A DNA stretch of 40,654 nucleotides, from NCBI GenBank assembly GCA_028283245.1, contig JAPYNU010000082.1:1-40654 (forward strand), written 5' to 3'. The notes beneath the pieces were generated by a model. The model made no database searches, was not told the DNA's origin, and saw only the letters and a list, made by a program, of their open reading frames with translations. The translations under genes were made by a program, and so were the position numbers. This document shows, in pieces, positions 14,902 to 24,515 of this stretch. Origin of the DNA: Candidatus Aldehydirespirator catecholifindens. Its GTDB lineage: Bacteria > Actinomycetota > Acidimicrobiia > Acidimicrobiales > Aldehydirespiratoraceae. Numbering within the stretch: the first letter of the stretch is position 1; each line of letters begins with the position of its first letter.

Positions 14902-17618
14902 GGGTTGAGCTTTTGGCGGGCTCGGTTGACGAAGGTGGCCATTTCCGCGCGGGTGGTTTGCTGGTCGGGACAGAACCGCAGTTCAGGCTCGGCACTGCAT
15001 CCAACGGTGATGCCTGCGGCATACAGAGCAGCGATGTCAGCAGCGTGAACGTTGTCGGTAGCCACATCGGCGAAGTCGGCGGGATCTTGCGGAGTGGGAA
15101 GGTTTAAGGCTCGCACAATGAAGCTAGCCATCTGAGCACGAGTCACCGGCTGGTCGGGACAGAACCGCAGTTCAGGCTCGGCGCTGCATCCGAGTGTTAC
15201 CTCAAGTTCAGCCAAACGTTCAATGAAAGGCGCCCACTTCTGGTCGGCTACCACATCAACGAAGCGCGATGCATCACTAGGTGCAGTGTCGGCACCGTCA
15301 AGAAGGCGCACCATCCATATCGCCATCACCCAGCGCTCAATCGGCTGGTTCGGACAGAACAAGCTAGTTTCGCATTCGGTGCCTGTGAGCAGTCCCGCCT
15401 CCTCGATCGCTTCGATCGCGTCGGTGTGAACACCGGCCATAATGATGTCGACAAAGGCGGTTTCGAACGGCTGTGGCTGTGGTTGCGGCTGTGACGGCGC
15501 AGCCGGTGGCGGACTTCTGCGAATTGGAGTCTGACTCCCGCCGCCTCCGCCGCTGCTTCTGGGGGGTGGACTCACATTGCCACCATTGCTATCGGGAGTT
15601 ACGGAGGGCTGGTTGATTTGGGGGGTGGCTTGATTGCTTGTAGCTGCTTGTGCTGTTTTGCCTGGACCTTCGCCGTCGCTATAGGAGGCGGTTGCTTGAA
15701 GGTAACGCCCTACGTCGCTGCTTTGTGGTGTGTAGCTAGCTGAGGTGGCACCGCTAATCGTGGTCCAAGTGACCTGGTTCGTGGAACGCTGCCAACTCCA
15801 AGTTGTGGAGGTGACCCCGCCGTCGGGGTCTGTGAGAGACGCAGTCAGTGCAGTGCCCATAGTCGGAGCCACAGCCGACAGTGCGACCGTGCCAGGCTCG
15901 TCAACGTTGGTGATGTTGATGGTGACCGTGATTGAGTCGCTGTCACCGCTGGGGTCAGTGGCTGTGACCGTCACCGAATACGTCTGTTGTGACTCATAGT
16001 TGAGAGCCGCCCTGGTTCGCAGTTGTCCTGTAGAGCCATCAATGTTGAAAGAGGCTGCGTCAGTGCCGCCCAAGGTGTATGTCAGCGTGTCGCTGTCAGC
16101 GTCTGAAGCCTCCACCGCAGAGCCGATTGCGGCACCAGAGGCGGTGTTCTCAGCCACGCTGAGTTGCTCTGTTGCCTTCCCGAAGTCGGGTGCCCGGTTA
16201 GGTGTCGCTGTGGCTGTGACCGGATTGCTTAAGGCTGCCTGAGCTGTTTTGCCTGAACCTTCGCCGTCGGTATAGGAGGCGGTTGCCCGCAGATAGCGCC
16301 CCACATCGCTGCTTTGTGGCGTGTAGCTAGCTGAGGTTTCACCGCTGATCGCGCTCCACGAGACTTGGTCCGTCGAACTGTCCCAGACCCAAGTCGTGGA
16401 GGTGACCCCGCCGTCAGGGTCTTGAAGGGTTGCTGTGAGTTCTTTGCCCGTTGCAGGCATGCCTGACGACAGTGTGATCGTGCCGGGTTCGTCAATGTTG
16501 TTGATGTTGATGGTGACCGTGATTGAGTCGCTGGCCCCATCAGGGTCGGTGGCTGTGACCGTCACCGTGTATGAGGACCGCTGCTCGTAGTTGAGCGCAG
16601 CGCTGGTGCTTAGCTGACCTGTTGATCCAGCAATCGTGAAAGAACCGGCATCGGCACCGCTAAGGGTGTAGGTGAGAGCATCGCTGTCGGCATCGGTGGC
16701 TGTGACGGCTGCGCCGATGTTGCTGTTGGTGGGGGAGTTCTCGTCGATGCTTCGACTGGTGGCCGACGAGGCGAACACGGGAGCGTTGTTGGACGGTTCT
16801 GGCTTCGGCTGTGTTTTGCGTATGAATACCAGCTGCGCTATCGGATTGTTGGAGAACTTACCGGTGTTGCGGATGCTGGTGATGGCCTGTTTCGGGTTGG
16901 TATCTGGGTTACTCAATGAGAAGCCTGAGCCGCCCTCGGTGCCAGCATCGTAAGGGAACAGGTCGACCTCTTTGCGGTTAACCCAGTCTGAACCATCATG
17001 CAGTGACAGGTTCGAAACGCCCACGAACCAGTCTGGGGTAGGTGCCACCATCGAAATCAGAGTTACTAGCGGGAAAGACTCAGACACGTCAACGGAGCTG
17101 GTGCGGGTGAAGTTGCGGAGCCCCGATCCGACGTTGATCCACTCTCGGGCAGTTTTTGCTGTGATAGCTGAGTTGACTTCGCCGCGGAAAGTGCCAGTGC
17201 CCCCCGTTTCGGCTACTGACTCAATGCCTGATGTTGCGGTGCCTCCCCGCTCCCAAAACGTGACACTGCTGCCGTGGACTGCGCCTACCATCGTTGTGAA
17301 ATGGGCACCTGAAGGGATTGAGACACCTGACGCCAGCGCTGCGGTGGTCCATTTGCCTTTGAACTGCACTTCGTAGCGCTCCAGAGTCTCAGTTTGATCC
17401 TCTGTCTGGAACACGGTCACCGGCGACGAGTCCTGCTCCTGCGCCGCGGCTAAAGGTGAGACTGTTGAGGCCAAAAATGCGATAATCGTGACGATCGTTG
17501 CGAACCGAAGCCTGCGTATCAATACACCTTTGCGGCTATGAGCTTGTTTGCGGTTTTGTGCTAGTGCAGGAATCCGGCATCTAGTTGATTGTGCAGCGGT
17601 CAAGTGTGCTTGGGTCAC
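14898..17618 (-). CDS. Secreted spondin-cadherin-SLH surface protein
   Basis: A 906-residue exported protein. A signal peptide spans about residues 35-60 after a basic leader (RRLRFATIVTIIAFLASTV...AAA). A spondin-N-type domain (about 78-268) contains KGKWTTAALASGVSIPSGAHF and MVGAVHG. Then come two tandem pairs of a cadherin-like repeat (279-377 and 477-575; DADSDALTYTL, DPDGASDSITVTI) and an Ig-like module (378-468 and 576-665; DPDGGVTSTTWVW, SYTPQSSDVGRYL). A Pro/Gly/Gln-rich linker (666-718) leads to three SLH-type repeats (719-906) with paired cysteines as in GCSAEPELRFCPDQP. SLH repeats anchor proteins to cell-wall polymers, and cadherin and spondin modules suggest calcium-dependent adhesion. 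Start GTG 17618 has GGAGGAG seven bases upstream. Confidence 0.88.
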   Translation of the reverse strand: MTQAHLTAAQSTRCRIPALAQNRKQAHSRKGVLIRRLRFATIVTIIAFLASTVSPLAAAQEQDSSPVTVFQTEDQTETLERYEVQFKGKWTTAALASGVSIPSGAHFTTMVGAVHGSSVTFWERGGTATSGIESVAETGGTGTFRGEVNSAITAKTAREWINVGSGLRNFTRTSSVDVSESFPLVTLISMVAPTPDWFVGVSNLSLHDGSDWVNRKEVDLFPYDAGTEGGSGFSLSNPDTNPKQAITSIRNTGKFSNNPIAQLVFIRKTQPKPEPSNNAPVFASSATSRSIDENSPTNSNIGAAVTATDADSDALTYTLSGADAGSFTIAGSTGQLSTSAALNYEQRSSYTVTVTATDPDGASDSITVTININNIDEPGTITLSSGMPATGKELTATLQDPDGGVTSTTWVWDSSTDQVSWSAISGETSASYTPQSSDVGRYLRATASYTDGEGSGKTAQAALSNPVTATATPNRAPDFGKATEQLSVAENTASGAAIGSAVEASDADSDTLTYTLGGTDAASFNIDGSTGQLRTRAALNYESQQTYSVTVTATDPSGDSDSITVTINITNVDEPGTVALSAVAPTMGTALTASLTDPDGGVTSTTWSWQRSTNQVTWTTISGATSASYTPQSSDVGRYLQATASYSDGEGPGKTAQAATSNQATPQINQPSVTPDSNGGNVSPPPRSSGGGGGSQTPIRRSPPPAAPSQPQPQPQPFETAFVDIIMAGVHTDAIEAIEEAGLLTGTECETSLFCPNQPIERWVMAIWMVRLLDGADTAPSDASRFVDVVADQKWAPFIERLAELEVTLGCSAEPELRFCPDQPVTRAQMASFIVRALNLPTPQDPADFADVATDNVHAADIAALYAAGITVGCSAEPELRFCPDQQTTRAEMATFVNRARQKLNP

Positions 17619-17818
17619 CAGCTCTCCTCCAAGGTTTCGCCAGCGCGAAGGCTAGTTATTAGACACGAATCGCAACAATCGTAGTCGGGTTGCATAGTTG
17701 TCGGGACGTGTCACTCTTGTCGCTCTCTCAGCAGCCGTTGCCGTCGGCCGAGCGGATGTCAGCGGCTGCGACAATCTGCGTGGTGGCTTGCCGTGTTAGT
17801 GGCGCGATACTTAGGGGC

Positions 17819-19372
17819 ATGACAAATGCCAGCACCTTGTCCGACACTGAGATCGCCAGAGCTCATCACTCGCTCGGCTTAACAGCCGAAGTCAGCGATG
17901 AGACCGCCTACGCAAACACGGTAGAACGTTTCCGGCTGCGGCGGATTGCTCTGCCAACTTTCGCTGAGTTGGCTGATCCCTCCACGATTCCTGCGGCTCG
18001 TCTAGCGTCGCTTGGCGGCGTTGACCGCAATGAGCCCGATGCAGCCAACCTGTTTAGGGTTCACTGGTTCAACCAACTTGACGGCAGCGGCCCCCATGAT
18101 GTGCCCGACTATGTGGAGCTTCCTTCAGAGTTGACCGGTGTTGATGCTCGCATAGTGCTGGCTCTTGGGAATCGTTTCCCGATGATTAGAGCCCACAAAG
18201 TGTTGGCCGCTTACGCCTGCCTGGCACCTCGGCTGGTGACCGGCCGTTTCGACCCGACTCAGCAGCGGGCGGTGTGGCCTTCCACTGGCAACTACGCCCG
18301 AGGAGGGGTAGCGATCAGTCGGATCATGGACTGCCGTGGCGTGGCTGTGCTGCCAGCAGGCATGAGCAAGGCACGCTTCGACTGGCTGGAGCAATGGACA
18401 CTAGATCCGGCGAATGACATCGTGCGCACGCCCGGCACCGAATCCAACGTCAAAGAGATTTACGACGCTTGCAATGAGATGTCGCTAGACCCGACGAACG
18501 TGATAATCAACCAGTTCTCGGAGTTCTCCAACCATCTGGGGCATTACAGCGTCACTGGCCCAGCTCTGGAACGCCTGTTTGAGCATGTCAGCGCTGGGCA
18601 GTCTGGTGCGCGTCTGGCTGCCTTTGTTTCGGCTTCGGGATCAGCTGGCACTCTCGGTGCGGGTGATTATCTCAAAGACCATCACGGGTGTCGCATAGTT
18701 GCAGCCGAAGCATTGGAATGTCCCACCCTGCTAGAGAACGGCTACGGCGAACACAACATTCAAGGCATCGGCGACAAGCATGTGCCGCTGATCCACAACG
18801 TGATGAACACAGACGACATCGTGGCGGTGAGCGATGTTTGCACCGACTCACTTGATGTGTTGTTCAACACTGCCGCCGGGCGTGATCATCTTGTTGACCG
18901 TGCTGGCATTGACGCTGCCACTGTGGGGTTGTTGACCGATATGGGCTACTCGTCGTCATGCAATGCGTTGGCCGCGATTGCAGTAGCGAAAGCCCATGAC
19001 ATGAGCCGAGACGATGTGATCGTGACAGTCGCTACTGACGGTTCAGAGCTTTACGACGCCGAACGTGAGGCCTACATCGGACACCATTTCCGCAGTGGCT
19101 ACGACGATGTGGCCGCTGAGGCGACCTTCGGCCGGGGGATGCTTGACGGCGCTGGCGGCGAGGTGCGACACCTGCCTTGTTCCGAGGTAGAGCGCCGCCG
19201 GGTTTTCAATCTGGGCTATTTCACTTGGGTTGAGCAGCAAGGAACCGTTTTTGAGGATTTCACGGCTCGCGGACATCAGAGCTTCTGGGATGCGATGCGT
19301 CATTTTGTTGACGATTGGGACGAACTGATCGTTGAGTTCAACGGGCGCACTGGTGCCCGTGACGACGAATGA
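17819..19372 (+). CDS. PLP-dependent fold-type II enzyme (cysteine synthase superfamily), function unknown
   Basis: A 517-residue protein with hallmarks of the tryptophan synthase beta/cysteine synthase fold: a likely PLP lysine Lys127 in IRAHKVLAAY, the phosphate-binding-type turn PSTGNYARGG (154-163), and a glycine-rich SASGSAGTLGAGDYL segment. It is longer than cysteine synthases (about 300 residues), with extensions at both ends. No close enzyme identity can be given; lyase or sulfur-amino-acid chemistry is possible. ATG 17819 is preferred to in-frame GTG starts upstream, whose added residues look non-coding. A second fold-type II enzyme follows 130 bases downstream on the same strand, so the two may share a pathway. 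Confidence 0.75.
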   Translation: MTNASTLSDTEIARAHHSLGLTAEVSDETAYANTVERFRLRRIALPTFAELADPSTIPAARLASLGGVDRNEPDAANLFRVHWFNQLDGSGPHDVPDYVELPSELTGVDARIVLALGNRFPMIRAHKVLAAYACLAPRLVTGRFDPTQQRAVWPSTGNYARGGVAISRIMDCRGVAVLPAGMSKARFDWLEQWTLDPANDIVRTPGTESNVKEIYDACNEMSLDPTNVIINQFSEFSNHLGHYSVTGPALERLFEHVSAGQSGARLAAFVSASGSAGTLGAGDYLKDHHGCRIVAAEALECPTLLENGYGEHNIQGIGDKHVPLIHNVMNTDDIVAVSDVCTDSLDVLFNTAAGRDHLVDRAGIDAATVGLLTDMGYSSSCNALAAIAVAKAHDMSRDDVIVTVATDGSELYDAEREAYIGHHFRSGYDDVAAEATFGRGMLDGAGGEVRHLPCSEVERRRVFNLGYFTWVEQQGTVFEDFTARGHQSFWDAMRHFVDDWDELIVEFNGRTGARDDE

Positions 19373-19394
19373 ACCCGCTGAGCCGCCGAGACCT

Positions 19395-19497
19395 CCGCTC
19401 GTTCGGCCTCTTGGACCCGTTGTCGGTCAGTTCGCCGTCGGTCGGTTCTGCTTCCGCTTGTTCGCACTCACTGACCCGTTCGCATTCGTGAGGCTGT
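19395..19497. repeat. Weak ~22-bp direct repeats between the two PLP-enzyme genes
   Basis: Segments at 19395-19416 and 19454-19475 both begin CCGCT(C/T)GTTCG and match at about 16 of 22 bases. Each is followed directly by a segment beginning CCGTT (19417 and 19476). The pattern is degenerate and could be partly chance, but the period matches the other intergenic arrays of this window. Confidence 0.35.
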
Positions 19498-19501
19498 CAA
19501 C

Positions 19502-20917
19502 ATGACTTCAACTTTTGAGCGCTACGCCGAGCGGCTCGAAACGCAGCGGCTGCTGGCCGGAACCGTTTCGGGGCCTGATGCTGCACAGCAAGCGTTGGCG
19601 ACAGCAAAAGCGTTGATAATCGAACTTGACACGGCTGTCGCAGAAGTTGAGGGTCATGGCTTTGAGCCGACACCGTTGGTTGCGGCACCTGAACTGGCTG
19701 CAGCCGCTGGAGTGGGTGACTGTGAGTTGTGGGTCAAGAACGAAACCGGCAACGTGTCGGGATCACACAAAGGCCGGCACCTTTTTGGGGCTGCCCTAGC
19801 GCAACGCCTAAAGCAGCACACTGTGCAAACAGCCGAAACCGCCGGTGTCGGCGACGCTGATGCTGACACTGCACGCTATGTGATCGCTAGTTGCGGCAAC
19901 GCGGCTTTGGCTGCTGCGGTGCTGGCCCGAGCCGCCGGACTGCAACTAGAAGTATTCGTGCCGACATGGGCCAACACGGCTGTGGTTGAGCGCATCCGTG
20001 AACTTGGTGCCACTGTCGTGCATTGCGAGCGGCAGCCGGGTGTTGTCGGAGACCCGGCGCATCACGGCATGATCGCCGCTGTCGAATCAGGCGCAGTGCC
20101 GTTTTCGTGTCAGGGAACCGAAACTCCTACAGCTATTGACGGTGCGCGCACCCTCGCTTGGGAGCTAGTTGATGCGTTGATCCGTCATGACGGTTCGGTG
20201 CCTGCCCGGCTTGACAGGCTGTTCGTGCAGGTAGGCGGAGGCGCTCTCGCCACCGCAGCGGTGACCGGGCTTGCTGATGCGGTGCAGCGAGGCGAGCTGT
20301 CCTCTTTGCCGAGGGTTCATGCGGTTCAGCCTCAAGGGAATCATCCTTTGGTGAGAGCCTGGGACACGCTGGCGCTTGAAGCGTTCACCGGTGAGCGCAC
20401 CCCTAACACCCGTGACCAGTCGTATTTTCTTGATCGGATCGTTCGCGCTCAGGCTGTGCCTGAAGGAGAAATGGACAACCACCGTCGAGCAGGGATGGCC
20501 ACAGCTTTAGGGCAGTTGCACGCGGACAGGCTCAGCGCACTGCGACAGCGGATGCTGCGCGACCCGCAGCGGTATATGCGTGTTTGGGAGTCCGAGCCGG
20601 TGTCTTATGCGTCAGGGATACTTGATGATGTCACCTACGACTGGGTTGAAATCATCGAAGCGATGCTGGCATCAGGGGGCTGGCCCCTAGTCGCTTCCGA
20701 GAACGACCTGCGATCGGCTCATCGCTTGGCGCAGTTTCACACCGGTATTGAGGTCTGCCCGACAGGAGCGTCAGGTTTGGGCGGTTTGCTGGCTCTGGTA
20801 GCTGCTGAGGAAGGTGCTACTGCTTCAGCCAAGGTCGCGTCTGGTGAGCGTGTAGCGGTGCTGTTCACGGGACGAATGAGGCCCGGCGACCCCGACCCGC
20901 TGAAAGTCAGCGGCTAA
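19502..20917 (+). CDS. PLP-dependent fold-type II enzyme, threonine dehydratase/synthase-like
   Basis: A 471-residue protein. The PLP lysine is probably Lys90 in VKNETGNVSGSHKGRH, a variant of the NPTGSFKxR motif, and the phosphate loop is ASCGNAALA (129-137). VQVGGGALATA and SGLGGL supply the other glycine-rich segments of the fold. Threonine synthases, threonine or serine dehydratases and diaminopropionate ammonia-lyases share these features, and I cannot choose between them. It starts at ATG 19502, shortly after another fold-type II enzyme. Its stop codon (20915-20917) lies in the first copy of a repeated CTAA(T/G)CAGC motif that extends to the end of the converging AddA-like gene. Confidence 0.75.
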   Translation: MTSTFERYAERLETQRLLAGTVSGPDAAQQALATAKALIIELDTAVAEVEGHGFEPTPLVAAPELAAAAGVGDCELWVKNETGNVSGSHKGRHLFGAALAQRLKQHTVQTAETAGVGDADADTARYVIASCGNAALAAAVLARAAGLQLEVFVPTWANTAVVERIRELGATVVHCERQPGVVGDPAHHGMIAAVESGAVPFSCQGTETPTAIDGARTLAWELVDALIRHDGSVPARLDRLFVQVGGGALATAAVTGLADAVQRGELSSLPRVHAVQPQGNHPLVRAWDTLALEAFTGERTPNTRDQSYFLDRIVRAQAVPEGEMDNHRRAGMATALGQLHADRLSALRQRMLRDPQRYMRVWESEPVSYASGILDDVTYDWVEIIEAMLASGGWPLVASENDLRSAHRLAQFHTGIEVCPTGASGLGGLLALVAAEEGATASAKVASGERVAVLFTGRMRPGDPDPLKVSG

Positions 20918-21014
20918 TCAGCATCCGTCTAAGCAGCAACTCAACCGCAATCTCTGCCTAAGCAGCTTCAGCGTTTTGCGCCTAATCAGCAACCGAATTC
21001 TTCTACTAAGCAGC
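20914..21014. repeat. Five copies of CTAA(T/G)CAGC joining two convergent gene ends
   Basis: Copies start at 20914, 20929, 20958, 20982 and 21006, the last three spaced by exactly 24 bases. Each carries TAA on the plus strand and TAG on the minus strand. The upstream enzyme gene stops in the first copy (20915-20917) and the AddA-like gene stops in the last (21006-21008). The arrangement mirrors the CTCTTAG array at 803-857. Confidence 0.8.
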
Positions 21015-24000
21015 TGCAGGCATTGCTTGTGCGACAGCAGCCTTTGCCTCAGTAACCGCAGATTCGAGGTCTGCGAGTTCAGCCTCCACGACTTCGGTGT
21101 TGACGGAGTTCATAAACACGAACACCATCCGAGCCACGGTTTCACCGGTCACGGCTTGCAGCGCAGCCGCGTATGCGGCACCTTGCAGACGGTATCGATC
21201 CACTTTGGCGGCGATGTCGGCATCGTCTGTGATCACGTCGGTTTTCCAGTCGACCACTACGAGCCCTTCGCTGCTGCGGTAAACGAGATCGATATAACCC
21301 TCAAGCACACGCTCACCGAAAGACGCAGCCACGAACAGTTCTCGCCAATGCTGTGACTCCGCAGCTTCGCGGGCTACGGTAGTTTCGAGCGCTGCCTGCG
21401 CTAAGGCGGTCACTGTGGAGGTTCGTGAGGTCACACCTTCTGCGCCAGCGTGATGTCTAGCTAGATCTGCGAGACCGTCACGGCTGAGAAGATCAACGTC
21501 TTGCAGCACGGCGTGAACAGCGCGGCCTATAGCGGTGCCGTAACGACCTTTGCGCCACAGGTTGGCATCCTCGTCGCCGGGGTCTTTGTGAAGCCCTGGG
21601 TCAGAGTCGTCTTCGGCTGCGCTATTCGCAGAGCCAGAGTCGGAGTCAGGGTCAGGGCCAGAGCCGGAGTCAGGGTCAGCTGCATCATCAGTTATCCCAT
21701 TGAAGCGGGCGATGCCGCTGGCTGACATTGCGAGCGGCTTTGAAGCCTCCTCAAGGCTGCTTTGCAGTTGCTGAGACCATTCATCGCGATCGGAAAGCTC
21801 GGCACGGTCAAGTTCTGTAGAGGACGTGTCCCGCAAAGTGGTCGGGCCTGCGTCACCTGCTGGCGTGTGGTCAACATCTTGCGTGTCTATGCCCCAAGTG
21901 GCTGTTTGTGCGGCACCTGCATCTACTAAGGCCCAAGCCGCCGTGTTTGGCTTATTGTCGCTCTCGCCAGGGTCTTTGCGATACAGACTCACCACCAAAT
22001 GGTCACAGGCACGAGTGCAGGCCACATACAGCAGACGAAGGCGTTCAGCGGCGTCCATCTGGTCATCTTCTGACTTCCAGGCTTCGTAGTTCTGCGACTC
22101 GACTCCTTTGCGCATTCTCACCGCTGGCTTGCCATCAGAGTCGAAAGCAACGGCCGGGCCTCGGGTGGGTTTCTGAAGCCGAGCGGTCATGCCCGAAAGC
22201 ACCACGACCGGAAACTCAAGGCCTTTGGCTGCATGCACTGTGAGAATGCGCAGGCTGTCGTCGTCGGTTTCGGGCAGCACCGACTCGGTAACACGAGCTT
22301 TGTCGGCACCTTGCAGGCGAGCCCATTGCAAATAGTCACGAAGATTGCTGCCACCAGTGTCGGCCCAGGCTTGAGCCTGATCCATCACAAAACGCAGCCG
22401 CCGCCACACATCGCGGGGTCTTCCGCCAGCCACAGCCGTCTCGAAAGCTCCACGCTCACGGATCAGTCGCGCCAGAAGAGCTGGCGGGCTGGTCCAGCGT
22501 TTCGCTTCATGCAACTCGGCTAGATGAGTGATCGATGCCGCCACCGGGTGATCGGGGTTGTGATCTTGCGGTAGGCGGCTGATCAGCGAGAAACGTCCGT
22601 TGCAGGCACTACGCCAATGAGCTAGATCATCATCACCGCAGCCGTAAAGCGAGGATCGCAGAGCCGCCACCAACGCCAACTCGTCGGTGGGGTCGGCCAC
22701 AGCTTGCAGTGCGTGAAGCGCGTCGCGCACCTCGCGTGTGTTGTAGACCAGCGAAGAAGCTTCAACTCGATACGGGACAGAGGCCTCTTCTAGAGCGTCT
22801 TCAAGATCGGCCAGGCTGTTGCGTGAAGGGATCAATATTGCGATGTCTCCAAAACGCGCTGGTCGCAGTGCTGGCTCGTCAGGCGAACCCTCATCAACAG
22901 ACCATCTGTCGCTGATGACCTGGCTCACTGTTTGGGCTACGGCTTGTGCCTCATGTCGCCGTAACTCGGCTGCGTAAGTGCTGCCTTCCAGTGTGATGGG
23001 ATTCGCTCCGAGCACTGTCACACTGGGACCTGTCGGCACTGGCTCTCGCACTGAGTTCAGCGGCGCATATTCGGGCTGCCTGCCCTCTATTGGTGTGATC
23101 AACTGGCCGAACACGGCGTTGACCCAGTTGATTATTTGATGCGTAGAACGGAAGTTGGTGGTAAGCCCCTCAGTGCGGCCGCTGTCTTGGTCTTCGACCC
23201 ATTGGCGTGCTGTAAGGAAGGTGGCGATGTCGGCACCGCGGAAACGGTAGATGGACTGTTTAGGGTCACCAACGAAAAACAGTCGGCCTGGGTCGGGTGT
23301 CGTGTCCGTCCAGCTAGATGCCCCAGCAGCGCCTTCGCTACATCCGAGGAGCGCGGCGAGTTCAACCTGGATCGGGTCTGTGTCTTGAAACTCGTCGATC
23401 AGCAGATGCCGGTAGCGCTCACGCAGAGCCTCTCGAACCGCTGGTCCGTGTGTGGAGTGGCGCAGCAGCCCCCGGGCTTGCACCAGCAGGTCATGAAACT
23501 CAAGACGGCCACCGGTGCGCCGCTGCTCGGCGGCGTTCAAGGTGAAGACGGCAAGTCGCGCTACTAGGCACGTCAACGCAGCCTCGGCTGCGGCTTGCAG
23601 CGCATGTTGGCAGATGTCTTTCAGATGAGTGATGCTGTCTCGGGCATCTTGAACCTTGCCACTCCAGTTATCGGCCTTGCCATACTTGGTTCCTTTGCAT
23701 TCTCGCTCGGTGGCCAGCAGCGCTTCGATACGTTCAGCAGCGATGTCGTGGATGTCGGCGATTTCATCGGTTTTGCTGTCCTTGGCGAGCGCAAGTTCCA
23801 GCCGACTGCGCTGCTTGGCGATCGTGTTTATGCGATTCAGTAGTTTGTCGTCGGCGTCTGTGCAGAACGGACGCAGGGCGATCAAATGGTTAAGCGCAGC
23901 GAGCGCCTCGACCACGTCAACGGCGCGAAGATCGGTTTCGAGGCTCAGTTCACACCGCTCTAGGCGGTCCCAGTTGTTGTTGAGTTGAACGGCCAGAGCA

Positions 24001-24515
24001 CGAACCTGATTGAGGTTCACTCCTTGCACTTCGAGCCCCAACAGGGTTGGTGCCATGGCGGTCTCGTCAAGGAGTTCATCAAGGAATTCGCGCCAGCGAA
24101 CATCGAACTCGATCTGTGATCCGATGTCGTCAAGTACTTCCACTCTGGGAGGTAGTCCTGCCTCTATCGGATGCTCCGACAGGATGCGCTGCGCGAAGGA
24201 ATGCAGAGTGCCCACCGCTGCGCCGTCGAGCTGCTGCAAAGCCGCAGCCGTGCGCTCTCGCCCCAAATCTGCAAGGGTTTCGGTGCTTTTGAGGCGGGCG
24301 CGGATCCTGTCACGGAGTTCGGCAGCGGCTTTCTCGGTGAAGGTAATAGCTGCGATGTTCTCCATCGGCACACCTGAGCCGATGAGTGCCAGCACTCGGT
24401 CGACAAGCGCTTTGGTTTTGCCTGAGCCTGCTCCTGCTTCTACGAACAGCGTGCTGCTCAGATCGGATCTGATCGCCTCTCGGTTTGCTTGGTCCGCTAA
24501 CTGCGATGAGGTCAC
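21006..24515 (-). CDS. addA: AddA-type UvrD helicase with C-terminal PD-(D/E)XK nuclease
   Basis: A 1169-residue protein. It has all SF1A helicase motifs: Walker A EAGAGSGKTKALV (about 26-38), LIDEFQDTDPIQ (motif II), VGDPKQSIYRFRGAD (III), TTNFRS (IV) and LTVHAAKGLEFPVVV (V). A RecB-type nuclease domain sits at the C-terminus (GRAVHAVLQ, GYIDLVY, VVVDWKTD). An acidic Asp/Ser/Pro linker of about 30 residues precedes it. With its partner it would unwind and resect double-strand breaks for RecA loading and degrade linear foreign DNA. The ATG overlaps the stop of the AddB-like gene by four bases, so they form one operon. Actinobacterial AdnB is an alternative family name. Confidence 0.88.
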   Translation of the reverse strand: MTSSQLADQANREAIRSDLSSTLFVEAGAGSGKTKALVDRVLALIGSGVPMENIAAITFTEKAAAELRDRIRARLKSTETLADLGRERTAAALQQLDGAAVGTLHSFAQRILSEHPIEAGLPPRVEVLDDIGSQIEFDVRWREFLDELLDETAMAPTLLGLEVQGVNLNQVRALAVQLNNNWDRLERCELSLETDLRAVDVVEALAALNHLIALRPFCTDADDKLLNRINTIAKQRSRLELALAKDSKTDEIADIHDIAAERIEALLATERECKGTKYGKADNWSGKVQDARDSITHLKDICQHALQAAAEAALTCLVARLAVFTLNAAEQRRTGGRLEFHDLLVQARGLLRHSTHGPAVREALRERYRHLLIDEFQDTDPIQVELAALLGCSEGAAGASSWTDTTPDPGRLFFVGDPKQSIYRFRGADIATFLTARQWVEDQDSGRTEGLTTNFRSTHQIINWVNAVFGQLITPIEGRQPEYAPLNSVREPVPTGPSVTVLGANPITLEGSTYAAELRRHEAQAVAQTVSQVISDRWSVDEGSPDEPALRPARFGDIAILIPSRNSLADLEDALEEASVPYRVEASSLVYNTREVRDALHALQAVADPTDELALVAALRSSLYGCGDDDLAHWRSACNGRFSLISRLPQDHNPDHPVAASITHLAELHEAKRWTSPPALLARLIRERGAFETAVAGGRPRDVWRRLRFVMDQAQAWADTGGSNLRDYLQWARLQGADKARVTESVLPETDDDSLRILTVHAAKGLEFPVVVLSGMTARLQKPTRGPAVAFDSDGKPAVRMRKGVESQNYEAWKSEDDQMDAAERLRLLYVACTRACDHLVVSLYRKDPGESDNKPNTAAWALVDAGAAQTATWGIDTQDVDHTPAGDAGPTTLRDTSSTELDRAELSDRDEWSQQLQSSLEEASKPLAMSASGIARFNGITDDAADPDSGSGPDPDSDSGSANSAAEDDSDPGLHKDPGDEDANLWRKGRYGTAIGRAVHAVLQDVDLLSRDGLADLARHHAGAEGVTSRTSTVTALAQAALETTVAREAAESQHWRELFVAASFGERVLEGYIDLVYRSSEGLVVVDWKTDVITDDADIAAKVDRYRLQGAAYAAALQAVTGETVARMVFVFMNSVNTEVVEAELADLESAVTEAKAAVAQAMPAAA

